Positions 7,796-17,358 of a stretch of DNA of 64,000 nucleotides are shown piece after piece (position 1 is the stretch's first letter; each line of letters opens with the position of its first letter). The stretch comes from an uncultured Porphyromonadaceae bacterium (lineage in GTDB: Bacteria > Bacteroidota > Bacteroidia > Bacteroidales > Muribaculaceae). The position numbers and the translations under genes are program-made. The notes beneath the pieces were generated by a model that saw nothing but the letters and a program-made list of their open reading frames with translations, was not told the origin of the DNA and did not search any database. Location of the stretch: NCBI GenBank assembly GCA_947174235.1, contig CAMWID010000003.1:1-64000 (forward strand). Reading direction: 5' to 3'.

Positions 7796-8308
7796 ATGAC
7801 AGAGAAATTGATTTATCTCGCCGGAGGATGCTTCTGGGGCACGGAGCATTTCCTCAAACTCGTGCCGGGGGTGACGGACACGGAGGTGGGATTCGCCAAC
7901 AGTCTTGTGCCGGAGCCGAGCTATAAAGAAGTGTGTACAGGCGCGACAAACGCGGCGGAGACCGTGAAGGTGGCATACGACGCCGACAGGGTAAGGCTCC
8001 CTTTTCTTCTTGATCTCTTTTTCAAGACCATCAACCCCACCAGCCTCAACCGTCAGGGAAACGACCGCGGCACCCAATACCGCACCGGAGTATATTATAC
8101 CGACCCTGCGGACCGGGAGGTTATCGAAGACTCCATCCGCGAGTTAAGGGGGAGATACAGCGACCCTATCGTCGTGGAGGTGAAGCCTCTTGAAAATTTT
8201 TATAAGGCGGAAGACTATCATCAGGATTATCTGGAAAACAATCCCGGAGGATATTGCCACCTCGACCCTTCGCTCTTCGAGCTGGCACGCAACGCGGGGA
8301 AGGAGTGA
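7796..8308 (+). CDS. msrA: Peptide methionine-(S)-S-oxide reductase MsrA
   Basis: A 170-residue enzyme that reduces S-methionine sulfoxide in oxidised proteins with thioredoxin. The catalytic GCFWGTEH motif is at residues 10-17, the substrate-site segment RGTQYRTGVYY is present, and a resolving Cys lies in GGYCHLDP near the C-terminus. No MsrB domain is fused. The ATG at 7796 puts the motif at the usual distance from the N-terminus. It is divergent from the recombinase and convergent with the peptidase gene, sharing a bidirectional terminator. Confidence 0.95.
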   Translation: MTEKLIYLAGGCFWGTEHFLKLVPGVTDTEVGFANSLVPEPSYKEVCTGATNAAETVKVAYDADRVRLPFLLDLFFKTINPTSLNRQGNDRGTQYRTGVYYTDPADREVIEDSIRELRGRYSDPIVVEVKPLENFYKAEDYHQDYLENNPGGYCHLDPSLFELARNAGKE

Positions 8309-8330
8309 GACATATCCCGCGAGAATATTG

Positions 8331-8395
8331 CAACCGCGCAAACAAAGGGGGATGCACCTGACGGTCAGGTGTATCCCCCTTTGTTTGCGCGGTTG
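8331..8395. terminator. Long bidirectional terminator between msrA and the DPP-IV gene
   Basis: A nearly perfect 65-nt inverted repeat (32-bp arms, one G/T pair, single-base loop at 8363) with GGGGG/CCCCC and AAAC/GTTT segments separates two convergent genes. Symmetry suits termination from both sides. Confidence 0.8.
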
Positions 8396-8416
8396 TTTAC
8401 AATACGGATTCCGGTA

Positions 8417-10669
8417 TCAATATGTGATCTCGTCCCATGCCGGGGGATTAACCCCGAGAAGATGACGCACGAAGAAATCGTAACGCTTGTGCTCTCCGAA
8501 GCTTTCACCGAGAGTGTGCGCCACTCCGGGAAGCACCACAAGCTCAAAGTCTTTGTTAGCCTTGATGAGGGCGTCAGCCACCTGCATTGTCGACGCAGGA
8601 TCCACATTGTCGTCGAGCTCACCCACCACCAGCATCAGCGGACGCGTGAGGAGGTGCGCGTTCTCGACGTTGGAAGCCTCTATATAGCTTTCATCTATCG
8701 GATAGCCGAGCCACTGCTCGTTCCACCAGATCTTGTCCATACGGTTGTCCTGGCATCCGCATGCCGAATACGCAGCCTTGTAGAACTCCGGATGACGCAA
8801 CACCGCGGTGGTAGATTCCTGACCACCCGCCGAGGCGCCGTATATACCCACCCTGTCGATGTCGAGATAAGGATACTTCTCTGCCGCCGCCTTTATCCAC
8901 GCGATGTGATCAGGCAATCCGGCGTCCACGAGATTCTTATAGCAGACGTTCTCAAACTCGCGCGTGCGGAAAGAAGTTCCCATTCCATCCACCATCACTA
9001 CCACGAATCCAAGTTCGGCGAGGGCGCTCATGTTGCGGTTGAAGCTTATGAACGACTTCGGCACATACTGGTCGCCGGGACCCTGGTAGATATATTCCAC
9101 AACAGGATATTTCTTCGACTCATCGAAATTCGAAGGGCGATAGATCACGCCCCACATCGGGGTCTTGCCGTCGCGGCCCGGAGCCACGAACACCTCGGGG
9201 GCTTTCCATCCCGCCGCGAGAAGCGACGATATGTCAGCCTGAGCCACCTTCATGAGTTCCTTTCCGTCGGAAGCGTCGCGGAGCACGGTCACAGGCGCGT
9301 CATTGACAGTGGAATATGTATCCACGAGATACTTGAAATCCGGAGAGAACACGGCGTTATGCGTGCCAGGCGCGGGAGTCAGGTCGGTCATTCCGCTGCC
9401 GTCGAAATTTATGACGTAATAGCGGATGAAATATGGATCCTCATCCTTGCTGACACCGTTGGCGGTGAAATATATCTTCCCGTTGTCTTCATCCACCTTG
9501 AGTATGCGGCGCACATACCAGTCACCTTTTGTGATCTGGTGGGTAGGTTTGCCGGAAGCGCGGTCATACATATACAGATGGTTGTAGTTATCGCGTTCGC
9601 TGCTCCATATTATACGTTTGCCGTCGCCGAGTTTGTGTCGGAATATCCGGCTGTAGTTCACATATTTGTCATGGCTTTCCTCCACGAGGGGGCGCACAGA
9701 CGCGTCTTCAGCCGACATCTCAAGGATACGGTAGTTCTTATGTCCGCGCTCGTTGTATTCAAACGTCACCCCTTTGCTGTCGGCATTCCATTCGGGGCCA
9801 TAGAGGTCGTATTGCCTGTCGAAAAGGCGCGTGTCGGGCACAAGCTTCTCCCCGCTTTCCACATCTATTATTACCGGAAGCTTTGAACGCAGCTCATCGC
9901 CCGGCTTCGCATACTCCTGCTTGTGAAGTATCGGCTGGCTGCCGCGTGCCGGAGAAGATTCCACATAATATACATACCTCTTCTCCACGGGACGGATCTT
10001 GTTGAGCGCCACTTTTTTGCTGTCGGGCGACCAATAGATATAGGAAGAATAATAATTTGCAAGCGTTCCGTCTTTGGTCATCTGGCGTTCCTTGCGGGAT
10101 GAGTTGTCTTTTATCCAAAGGTTGTTGTCGCGGACAAAAGCGGTATATTTTCCATCAGGCGACACCATCGGTTCGGCATCCTTCTCCTCGTCTACCACCA
10201 TCCAGTGGGGATATTCCGGCGGAGGAGGGACAGCCCCGCGGTTCTCGAGTCTCCCTTTTTTCTTGTTGACATAGGTCCACATCTTCCCGTCGCGGTTGAA
10301 CCACAGGGTGTCAAGCCCCGGCGACACCTGCAGGCGCTCAAGACGCAGATCCTCAGGCTTCACATCCGCCACTCCCTGCGCGGAAAGAGCGTCGGCGAGG
10401 GCTTTTCTGTCGAACAGTGAATGCGGTTTCCGCTTACCGGCATCCACCACGGTATATTCCTTGGATCCGTCTTCCTTGTCTGCCACATACCAGAAAGAGT
10501 CGGTCCCTTTGATCCACTGCGGGTTGATGCGGGCGTTCGGGACTTGTCCGTAATTGTATTTTTTTGCAAGACCATAAGCGCGGTTATAGTCTTCGAGGGT
10601 GCCCTGCGCCATAGCGCCGAGCCCTGACGCCAACATTATGGCGGAAAGAATCAGTTTCGAATGTTTCAT
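8417..10669 (-). CDS. Secreted S9-family prolyl oligopeptidase (DPP-IV type)
   Basis: A 750-residue enzyme with a signal peptide (cleavage probable after AMAQ), an N-terminal beta-propeller (DPPIV_N) and a C-terminal alpha/beta hydrolase. The nucleophile is Ser in YGASAGGQ, the acid is in VVGELDDNVDP and the His in LPGVAHTLGE, giving the expected Ser-Asp-His order. DPP-IV-like enzymes release dipeptides from N-termini, mainly after proline, in the periplasm of Bacteroidales. The EamA exporter gene is 31 bp upstream on the same strand, so both may be co-transcribed. Confidence 0.9.
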   Translation of the reverse strand: MKHSKLILSAIMLASGLGAMAQGTLEDYNRAYGLAKKYNYGQVPNARINPQWIKGTDSFWYVADKEDGSKEYTVVDAGKRKPHSLFDRKALADALSAQGVADVKPEDLRLERLQVSPGLDTLWFNRDGKMWTYVNKKKGRLENRGAVPPPPEYPHWMVVDEEKDAEPMVSPDGKYTAFVRDNNLWIKDNSSRKERQMTKDGTLANYYSSYIYWSPDSKKVALNKIRPVEKRYVYYVESSPARGSQPILHKQEYAKPGDELRSKLPVIIDVESGEKLVPDTRLFDRQYDLYGPEWNADSKGVTFEYNERGHKNYRILEMSAEDASVRPLVEESHDKYVNYSRIFRHKLGDGKRIIWSSERDNYNHLYMYDRASGKPTHQITKGDWYVRRILKVDEDNGKIYFTANGVSKDEDPYFIRYYVINFDGSGMTDLTPAPGTHNAVFSPDFKYLVDTYSTVNDAPVTVLRDASDGKELMKVAQADISSLLAAGWKAPEVFVAPGRDGKTPMWGVIYRPSNFDESKKYPVVEYIYQGPGDQYVPKSFISFNRNMSALAELGFVVVMVDGMGTSFRTREFENVCYKNLVDAGLPDHIAWIKAAAEKYPYLDIDRVGIYGASAGGQESTTAVLRHPEFYKAAYSACGCQDNRMDKIWWNEQWLGYPIDESYIEASNVENAHLLTRPLMLVVGELDDNVDPASTMQVADALIKANKDFELVVLPGVAHTLGESFGEHKRYDFFVRHLLGVNPPAWDEITY

Positions 10670-10700
10670 GGAGTTGGGGTTAGTTTTTCGTTATTCGTTG

Positions 10701-11615
10701 TCAGCTGTCGGATGTCAGTCGCCTTGCGCCCGATTTACGTCCGGCGAAATATTGGTTGTAGACAAGTCCACCAACTATAAGGCACAGACCCGCGTATGTG
10801 GTAGGCACGATTGTCTCTCCAAGTATTATGGATATGAAGAAGAGCGACAGGAAAGGGGAGAGATAGCACATCTGGTTGATGAGGGCGGGGTTGTCGGTGT
10901 GGCGGATAGCCAGACCGAAACAAATGAAGGGCACTCCCATCTCAAACGCCCCTATGTACGCACCGGAAAGAACAGCCTCCGACGACAATGAGGGAAGCGG
11001 ATAGAAGATGGTGCCGACCGATAGATATATCATTCCGAAAAGGAATGTGAGAAAAAGGGAAGCCCCCTCGCTGATCTTGTCCTTAAGACTGTCGTTGATG
11101 ATCCAGTAAAGCGCCCATAGAAACGCGCTTCCGAAAGCAAGAAGTATCCCGGCAACAGACACGCTCCCCTCTATGGCGCTTCCCCCCAATGATATGAGGG
11201 CGACACCAAGCAGCGACACCACCATCCCGAGGTATTTCGCCCGGGGGATCGGCTTGCCGCCGAACATGGCGAGAAGCACGGCGAGCACTATTGGCCACAG
11301 ATAATTTATGGGCTGCGCCACCTGCGCCGGAAGATAATCATACGCGGAGAAAAGCACAAGATAGTACGCCACCGGGGCTACGAGACCGAGGAGCGCGAAT
11401 CTGCCCCAGAGCGGGGCGTCGAGCTTTTTAAGCTCCCCCCAAGAACGGGTGAGCGTCATCCATACTGTAAATATCAGCAACGCGCTCGCGCATGCCACGA
11501 AAAGCATCTCAAAAACAGTCATGTGGCTCAAAGCCACCTTGAAAGCCGTCGCCACCGTTGACCAGCTTAAAACAGCCACGCCACCGAGCACGACAGACCG
11601 TGCAGAAGTTTTCAT
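10701..11615 (-). CDS. EamA/DMT-superfamily transporter
   Basis: A 304-residue inner-membrane protein with about ten hydrophobic segments in two repeated EamA halves. It begins SVVLGGVAVLSWSTVATAFK, a typical EamA first helix, and the second half starts VAGILLAFGSAFLWALYW. Members export amino acids or other metabolites; the substrate cannot be told from sequence. Its stop is 31 bp before the DPP-IV gene on the same strand, which would fit handling of peptide-derived amino acids, but this link is inference. Confidence 0.85.
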   Translation of the reverse strand: MKTSARSVVLGGVAVLSWSTVATAFKVALSHMTVFEMLFVACASALLIFTVWMTLTRSWGELKKLDAPLWGRFALLGLVAPVAYYLVLFSAYDYLPAQVAQPINYLWPIVLAVLLAMFGGKPIPRAKYLGMVVSLLGVALISLGGSAIEGSVSVAGILLAFGSAFLWALYWIINDSLKDKISEGASLFLTFLFGMIYLSVGTIFYPLPSLSSEAVLSGAYIGAFEMGVPFICFGLAIRHTDNPALINQMCYLSPFLSLFFISIILGETIVPTTYAGLCLIVGGLVYNQYFAGRKSGARRLTSDS

Positions 11616-11736
11616 ATCGTCAGTTAGGTTAATAATTCACAAATTTACTATATTTTATGATAAAACACCAAGTAGCGGTGATTAAAAACGCATAAGCATT
11701 CGATTTATTTAAAATTCATCAAAAATTCATGCGGTA

Positions 11737-13881
11737 TCATATCCCGGAAAGGGAAAGCCCTATCCTCTTCCGGGCATGGTCGATCTCAATGACCGTGACC
11801 TCTACCCGTTGCCCGAGTTTAAGCACCTCCCCCACCGAATTTATACGTCTGCGCGACATCCGGGAGATGTGGACAAGTCCGTTCTCTTTGATTCCGAGAT
11901 TTACAAACGCGCCGAAAGCGGTGATGTTGTTCACGATCCCCGGAAGCGTCATACCCTCGCGCAATTCGCTGAAATCCGCCACTCCCGGCACAAACTCCTC
12001 GTTGTCTCCGTCTGTGCGCGGATCGCGCCCAGGCTTACGCAGCTCCATGACGATATCCCTTATGGTCTCCACTCCCGCCACACCCGTGGAGGCAAGCCTT
12101 TCAGCGTCAATCCTGCCGAGCAGATCTCCATTGGCGGCAAGATCGCCGGGGGCGACACCGAGAGACTCCGCCATGGCATTGACCACGTGATAACTCTCCG
12201 GATGTATCCCGGTATTGTCGAGAGGCTCCTTTCCTCCCGGCACCCTCAGGAAACCTGCCGCCAGCTCAAACGCCTTGTCGCCGAGCCTCGGCACTTTCCG
12301 GAGGTCACGGCGAGTTTTGAAATCCCCGTTCGCAGCCCTGTATGCCACTATGTTGGAGGCGAGGGAGGGTCCGATACCCGACACATACGACAACAGTTTT
12401 TCCGACGCTGTGTTGACATCCACCCCCACGGCGTTAACGCAGCTCATGACGGTGAAATCAAGAGCGTTCCTCAGATTGTTCTGGTCCACGTCATGCTGAT
12501 ATTGCCCTACCCCGATAGATTTAGGATCTATCTTCACCAGTTCGGCGAGGGGGTCGATCAGCCGTCTCCCAATGGAGACCGCTCCCCTGACCGTGACATC
12601 CTTGTCGGGAAATTCCTGACGTGCGATCTCGGAAGCGGAATATACGGAGGCTCCGTTTTCTGATACTATATATATGGACTCGGGAGGTATCAGTCCGCTA
12701 CCTTTCAGAAATCTTTCCGTCTCACGCGACGCCGTGCCGTTGCCGAGCGCCACGGCGTCAAGACGGTATGTGGTGATGAGCCGGCGCAGTATGCGTGTAG
12801 CCCCTGCGATGTCCTCTCGCGGAGGAGCCGCATATATCACGTCGTCCTCCAGAAGATTGCCCTGCGCGTCAAGGGCTGCCACCTTACATCCGGTCCTGTA
12901 GCCGGGATCAAGGGCAAGTATCCTCTTTCCCTTGAGGGGAGCGGCGAGAAGAAGCTGACGCAGATTGTCGGAAAAGATATCTATCGCCACCTTGTCCGCC
13001 TCCTCTTTAAGTCCGGCGGATACCTCGTTCTCCACTGAAGGGCGCAACAGACGTTTCGAGGCATCAGCCACCGCATCCCCTATTAGCCGCGCGCATTCCC
13101 TTCCGGCGTCACGCGGCACGAACGCCCTGCCGAGCGCATCGTCAAGCGCGTCTCCCCCGTCGTCAAACACATATCTCACCTTTATCAACCCTTCTCTCTC
13201 GGCACGGCGCAGGGCAAGATACTGATGGGAAGGCACATTCCTCACGGAACGGGAAAAATCGCCATAAGTCGCGAGAGGGGATCCCGCCAGGTCATTTTCT
13301 TTCCCTTTAGCCACCGCACATACCAGCGAGGCTCCGCGCCGATAGGCATTTCTGGTGATATTGCGCAGACGCGTAGACTCGGAAGCCCATTCCGCGATTA
13401 TATCCGACGCCCCGGCGAGTGCATCCTCCTCACCGGCGACACCATTTTTGCCGGCAAACTTCCTTGCGGCAGCCCCGCAGTCGGCTGTCCTGCCCGACAT
13501 TATCATCTTTGCGAGAGGCTCAAGACCTTTCTCCCGCGCCACTGTGGCGCGCGTGCGTTTTTTAGGTTTATACGGGGCATAGATATCTTCCACCCCAGTC
13601 ATGGATTCCGCCTTTTCAAGAGCGTCGGCAATCTGCGGAGTGAGCCCACCCGCCGCGGATATCGCGTCTTTCACAAACTCCTTTCTCGCTTCAAGCTCCC
13701 GCTCGGATTTCAAGGCGTTCTCCACCGCCCTCACCCCGACCTCGTCGAGAGATCCCGTGCGTTCCTTCCGGTAACGGCTTATAAAAGGCACGGTGGCTCC
13801 TCCGTCAAGAAGTTCCGCAGTCGCCTCCACAGATTTTAGCGGGAGAGATAGTTTCGCTGCAATTTTCTGATATATAGACAT
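11737..13881 (-). CDS. tex: Tex-family transcription accessory protein with S1 domain
   Basis: A 714-residue cytoplasmic RNA-binding protein of standard Tex length. It shows the N-terminal helical Tex region (GGATVPFISRYRKERTG), a YqgF/RNase-H-like domain (LALDPGYRTGCKVAALD), helix-hairpin-helix repeats (ASEKLLSYVSGIGPSLA) and a C-terminal S1 domain (NITAFGAFVNLGIKENGLVH). Tex proteins influence transcription and RNA handling; the exact role in Bacteroidetes is unsettled. The gene is divergent from the first SusC gene. Confidence 0.95.
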   Translation of the reverse strand: MSIYQKIAAKLSLPLKSVEATAELLDGGATVPFISRYRKERTGSLDEVGVRAVENALKSERELEARKEFVKDAISAAGGLTPQIADALEKAESMTGVEDIYAPYKPKKRTRATVAREKGLEPLAKMIMSGRTADCGAAARKFAGKNGVAGEEDALAGASDIIAEWASESTRLRNITRNAYRRGASLVCAVAKGKENDLAGSPLATYGDFSRSVRNVPSHQYLALRRAEREGLIKVRYVFDDGGDALDDALGRAFVPRDAGRECARLIGDAVADASKRLLRPSVENEVSAGLKEEADKVAIDIFSDNLRQLLLAAPLKGKRILALDPGYRTGCKVAALDAQGNLLEDDVIYAAPPREDIAGATRILRRLITTYRLDAVALGNGTASRETERFLKGSGLIPPESIYIVSENGASVYSASEIARQEFPDKDVTVRGAVSIGRRLIDPLAELVKIDPKSIGVGQYQHDVDQNNLRNALDFTVMSCVNAVGVDVNTASEKLLSYVSGIGPSLASNIVAYRAANGDFKTRRDLRKVPRLGDKAFELAAGFLRVPGGKEPLDNTGIHPESYHVVNAMAESLGVAPGDLAANGDLLGRIDAERLASTGVAGVETIRDIVMELRKPGRDPRTDGDNEEFVPGVADFSELREGMTLPGIVNNITAFGAFVNLGIKENGLVHISRMSRRRINSVGEVLKLGQRVEVTVIEIDHARKRIGLSLSGI

Positions 13882-13931
13882 ATTCAGATTATTAAATTTT
13901 CATTCAAATATGCCGCCCTCCACACAGGCAG

Positions 13932-13985
13932 CCGCCAACGGCTTCCCTCGGCACGGCGATTAGCCTCGAGGGAAGCCGTTGGCGG
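13932..13985. repeat. 19-bp inverted repeat in a divergent intergenic region
   Basis: Arms 13932-13950 and 13967-13985 are perfectly complementary with a 16-nt loop. The neighbours tex and susC are transcribed away from it, so it is not the terminator of either. Confidence 0.85.
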
Positions 13986-14057
13986 GTGCAAAATGAATAA
14001 AAATATTCCGTTCGCCAAAATTTTTACCAAAATTTTATGATTTTAAAATAATTTTTC

Positions 14058-14066
14058 TAATTTTGC
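14058..14066 (+). promoter_or_regulatory. -7 element of the first SusC/SusD operon
   Basis: TAATTTTGC lies about 115 nt upstream of the SusC start in a strongly AT-rich context, matching the TAnnTTTGC consensus. A clear TTTG at -33 is not seen. Confidence 0.55.
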
Positions 14067-14181
14067 GATTGACTCACTTATACAGTATACATCATGCTCG
14101 ATGTCTCCGACGATATATTTGAGAGCTATGTTAACTTAAAGTTTGTACCATTTTATTTATTAATCATTAACCTGTTCATCA

Positions 14182-17100
14182 ATGAGAATGAAGCTGCTTA
14201 TGGCGTTGCTCATACTACTGACAGCAAACGCCTCCGCTCAACTGAAGAGCGTCTCCGGCACGGTCTATTCCGCAGGAGAAGACGAGCCCCTCATCGGCGC
14301 CACGGTGAAAGTGAAAGGCTCGAAGCTTGCCACCTCCACCGACATTGACGGCCGATTCAAACTCCAGGGTCTGCAACCATCCGACAAATATCTGGAGGTG
14401 ACTTATGTAGGCTACCGTCCCGCCACGGTGGAGATAAAGCCGGATCTTAAGATTTATCTTGACATCGAGACTGAAATGCTTGACGAAATGATAGTCGTGG
14501 CTTTCGGAAAACAGAAACGTGAATCATTCACAGGTTCAGCCAGCGTGGTTGACGCCGACCAGATCGCCCGCGCCCAGGTCACAAACCCTATAGACGCACT
14601 GAACGGCACGGTGACAGGTCTGAATATGGTGGAAAGCAACTCTTTCGGCACAGATGCGACAATAACCATCCGAGGCATCGGCTCGCTCAACGCCGGCACC
14701 GACCCTCTGATCGTGCTTGACGGCATGCCCTACAACGGCTATTGGAACGACCTCAACCCCGCCGACATAGCCAGCATGACAGTGCTTAAAGACGCCGCGT
14801 CAAACGCACTCTACGGAGCGAGAGGTGCGAACGGAGTGATCCTTATCACATCAAAATCAGCAAAAAGAGGGAAGACATCCGTCAATTTCACCGCAAAATG
14901 GGGCGCGAATCATGACGGCAGGATAAAATATGACGTAATCGACAATCCGGGACAATATTACGAAGCGTACTACCTTGCCCAGAAAAATTATTTCCTCAAC
15001 AGCAAAAAACAGACAGACGCACAGGCGCACCTCAACGCCAACGCCGCATTGGGAATGCCATACACGTCGGGAGGTCTCGGCTATATGGTCTACAGCGTGC
15101 CGGAAGGACAGCAGCTTATCGGCACCAACGGCAAACTCAATCCCAACGCCACTCTCGGCAACAGGATATCCAACAACGGAGAGATCTACACCCTCTATCC
15201 CGACAACTGGCTGAAAGCCGGTCTGCGCGACGGATTCCGGCAGGAATACAACCTGACAGTATCAAGCGGAAGCGACAAATACACCATGTATGGAAGTCTC
15301 GGCTACCTGAAAGACAACGGCATAGCCTATAACAATGATATCGAACGATATACCGCACGTCTCAAATCGGATGCCCAGATATATCCGTTCCTTAAAGTCG
15401 GAGGTTCCGCTTCATTCAACCATACCACCACCAACCTTGAGAGCGGGGTCTTCGACGTGCTCACCACGATCGCCCCGATATTCCCGTTGTATATCCGCGA
15501 CCAATACGGCAACATAATGACCGATTCCAATGGTAAGGTATACGACTATGGCGACGGAAATATCCTGGGACTTGTACGCGCACAGGACGCATCAGCCAAT
15601 AATATACAGGCTGACCTTCTCGACCTCAACCGCAACACCAGCAACTCATTCAATATCCAGGGATACGCCACCCTCGATTTCCTTGACGGATTCCATTTCA
15701 CAGTCAACGGAAGCGCCTATATCACCGAAAACCGGATGGAATTCGGCTACAATCCGTATTATGGATTCCTTGAGGGGAGAGGATATGTAGAAACTTCCCA
15801 TTACCGCACCCATGACTTCAATACCCAGCAGCTCCTCAATTACTCCAAGACATTCGGAGCACATTCCGTTGACGCGCTGCTCGGACATGAATACACCATG
15901 AATGGACAGACCTATCTTTTCGCCAGCCGCAACAATGTGGTGCTTTGGGAAAGCAACAAGGAGCTTTCCGGAGCGATCTCCGACGCCGATATGGACGGAT
16001 ACACCACCGCATACAATGTGGAAGGATGGTTCCTTCGTGCCCAATATGACTACGACAGCAAATATTTCGCCTCCGCATCGTTCCGCCGTGACGGATCATC
16101 CCGTTTCCATCCGAAACACAGATGGGGCAATTTCTGGAGCGCAGGCGCCGCATGGATCATGTCGAAAGAGGAATGGTTCCCCACCACATCGTTTGTCAAT
16201 ATGCTCAAGATAAAAGCATCGTATGGAGAGCAGGGTAATGACAACATCGGCAATTTCCTATATACAAACACATATAGCATATCCAGCTCAAACGGGGAAC
16301 CGGCTTTCGTGTTCAATTCCAAAGGTAATGAGTCAATCACATGGGAGACCGTGGGTAGTTTCAACGCCGGCGTAGAATTCGAGCTTTTCAACAGCCGTCT
16401 TTCGGGTGGTGTGGAATTTTATGTGCGCAACACCCGCGACATGCTTATGTACTTCTCGACACCTCTCTCGCTTGGCTACACCGGATATTATGACAATGTC
16501 GGCGACATGCGCAATACGGGCGTGGAGGTTTCTCTCAACGCCGACGTAGTGTCGTCGGAGGCATTCACCTGGAATGTCGGTCTCAACTTGTCATGGGAGC
16601 GCAACCGGGTCACATACCTTCCGGAAGACAAAAAAATCGCCACATGCGACGGATACAACGGCTACCTTAGCGGATACCTGTTCTATGGAGAGGGACTTCC
16701 GGTCAATACATGGAGACTTCCGAAATATGCAGGGGTAAACGATGAAGGTGTGGCGATGTTCTACAAGACAGGCTCGGACGGAGAACTCACCACCACAACG
16801 TCGATAGACGGTGCTGATTATTACCTGTGCGGGTCCGCGCTTCCCGATGTGTTCGGCGGATTCAACACCTCGTTCAAAATATATGGAGTGGATCTGAGCG
16901 CGCAATTCAACTATTCTATCGGAGGAAGAAAATATGACACGGTCTACGCTTCTTTCATGACTCCCCCATATGAGACCATGACAGGAATGCCGATCCACAA
17001 AGACGCATTCAACGCATGGACTCCCGAAAACACCTCTTCCAACATTCCCCGCTGGCAGTATGGAGAATACACCAGCACCAACATGTCTGACAGGTTTCTT

Positions 17101-17343
17101 ACAGACGCATCTTATCTCGGTTTGCGAAACATTACTCTTGGCTACACATTCCCCGAGTCGGTGACCCGGAGACTGCATATGAGCAACCTGAGAGTGTTCT
17201 GCCAGGCTGAAAACATATATTACTGGACTAAACGCAAAGGATTCGACCCGCGTATGGGCAGCCTATACGGCAACTACAACTCCTCTTCAGGATATTCATT
17301 CCCGATGCGCACCATTTCCGGAGGACTTTCGGTAGAATTCTAA
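14182..17343 (+). CDS. SusC/RagA-type TonB-dependent outer-membrane transporter (locus 1)
   Basis: A 1053-residue outer-membrane protein with a signal peptide ending ANASAQ, an N-terminal carboxypeptidase-D-like domain (GTVYSAGEDEPLIGATVKVK), a TonB-box region near DEMIVVAFGKQKRE, a plug with the SusC signature (DPLIVLDGMPYNG; VLKDAASNALYGARGANG) and a beta-barrel ending in SVEF. It imports oligosaccharides or peptides with its SusD partner, which starts 16 bp downstream. No glycosidase is present in this operon, so the substrate is open. MKL at 14188 is a possible alternative start. Confidence 0.93.
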   Translation: MRMKLLMALLILLTANASAQLKSVSGTVYSAGEDEPLIGATVKVKGSKLATSTDIDGRFKLQGLQPSDKYLEVTYVGYRPATVEIKPDLKIYLDIETEMLDEMIVVAFGKQKRESFTGSASVVDADQIARAQVTNPIDALNGTVTGLNMVESNSFGTDATITIRGIGSLNAGTDPLIVLDGMPYNGYWNDLNPADIASMTVLKDAASNALYGARGANGVILITSKSAKRGKTSVNFTAKWGANHDGRIKYDVIDNPGQYYEAYYLAQKNYFLNSKKQTDAQAHLNANAALGMPYTSGGLGYMVYSVPEGQQLIGTNGKLNPNATLGNRISNNGEIYTLYPDNWLKAGLRDGFRQEYNLTVSSGSDKYTMYGSLGYLKDNGIAYNNDIERYTARLKSDAQIYPFLKVGGSASFNHTTTNLESGVFDVLTTIAPIFPLYIRDQYGNIMTDSNGKVYDYGDGNILGLVRAQDASANNIQADLLDLNRNTSNSFNIQGYATLDFLDGFHFTVNGSAYITENRMEFGYNPYYGFLEGRGYVETSHYRTHDFNTQQLLNYSKTFGAHSVDALLGHEYTMNGQTYLFASRNNVVLWESNKELSGAISDADMDGYTTAYNVEGWFLRAQYDYDSKYFASASFRRDGSSRFHPKHRWGNFWSAGAAWIMSKEEWFPTTSFVNMLKIKASYGEQGNDNIGNFLYTNTYSISSSNGEPAFVFNSKGNESITWETVGSFNAGVEFELFNSRLSGGVEFYVRNTRDMLMYFSTPLSLGYTGYYDNVGDMRNTGVEVSLNADVVSSEAFTWNVGLNLSWERNRVTYLPEDKKIATCDGYNGYLSGYLFYGEGLPVNTWRLPKYAGVNDEGVAMFYKTGSDGELTTTTSIDGADYYLCGSALPDVFGGFNTSFKIYGVDLSAQFNYSIGGRKYDTVYASFMTPPYETMTGMPIHKDAFNAWTPENTSSNIPRWQYGEYTSTNMSDRFLTDASYLGLRNITLGYTFPESVTRRLHMSNLRVFCQAENIYYWTKRKGFDPRMGSLYGNYNSSSGYSFPMRTISGGLSVEF

Positions 17344-17358
17344 TCTTTTGACAACATT

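Noticed and set aside
8369-9886. 505-codon plus-strand frame
   Set aside because: It is the antisense shadow of the DPP-IV-type gene; its translation shows no domain and the minus-strand protein has a full catalytic triad.
11776-12663. 295-codon plus-strand frame
   Set aside because: Antisense to tex, which is intact and full length.
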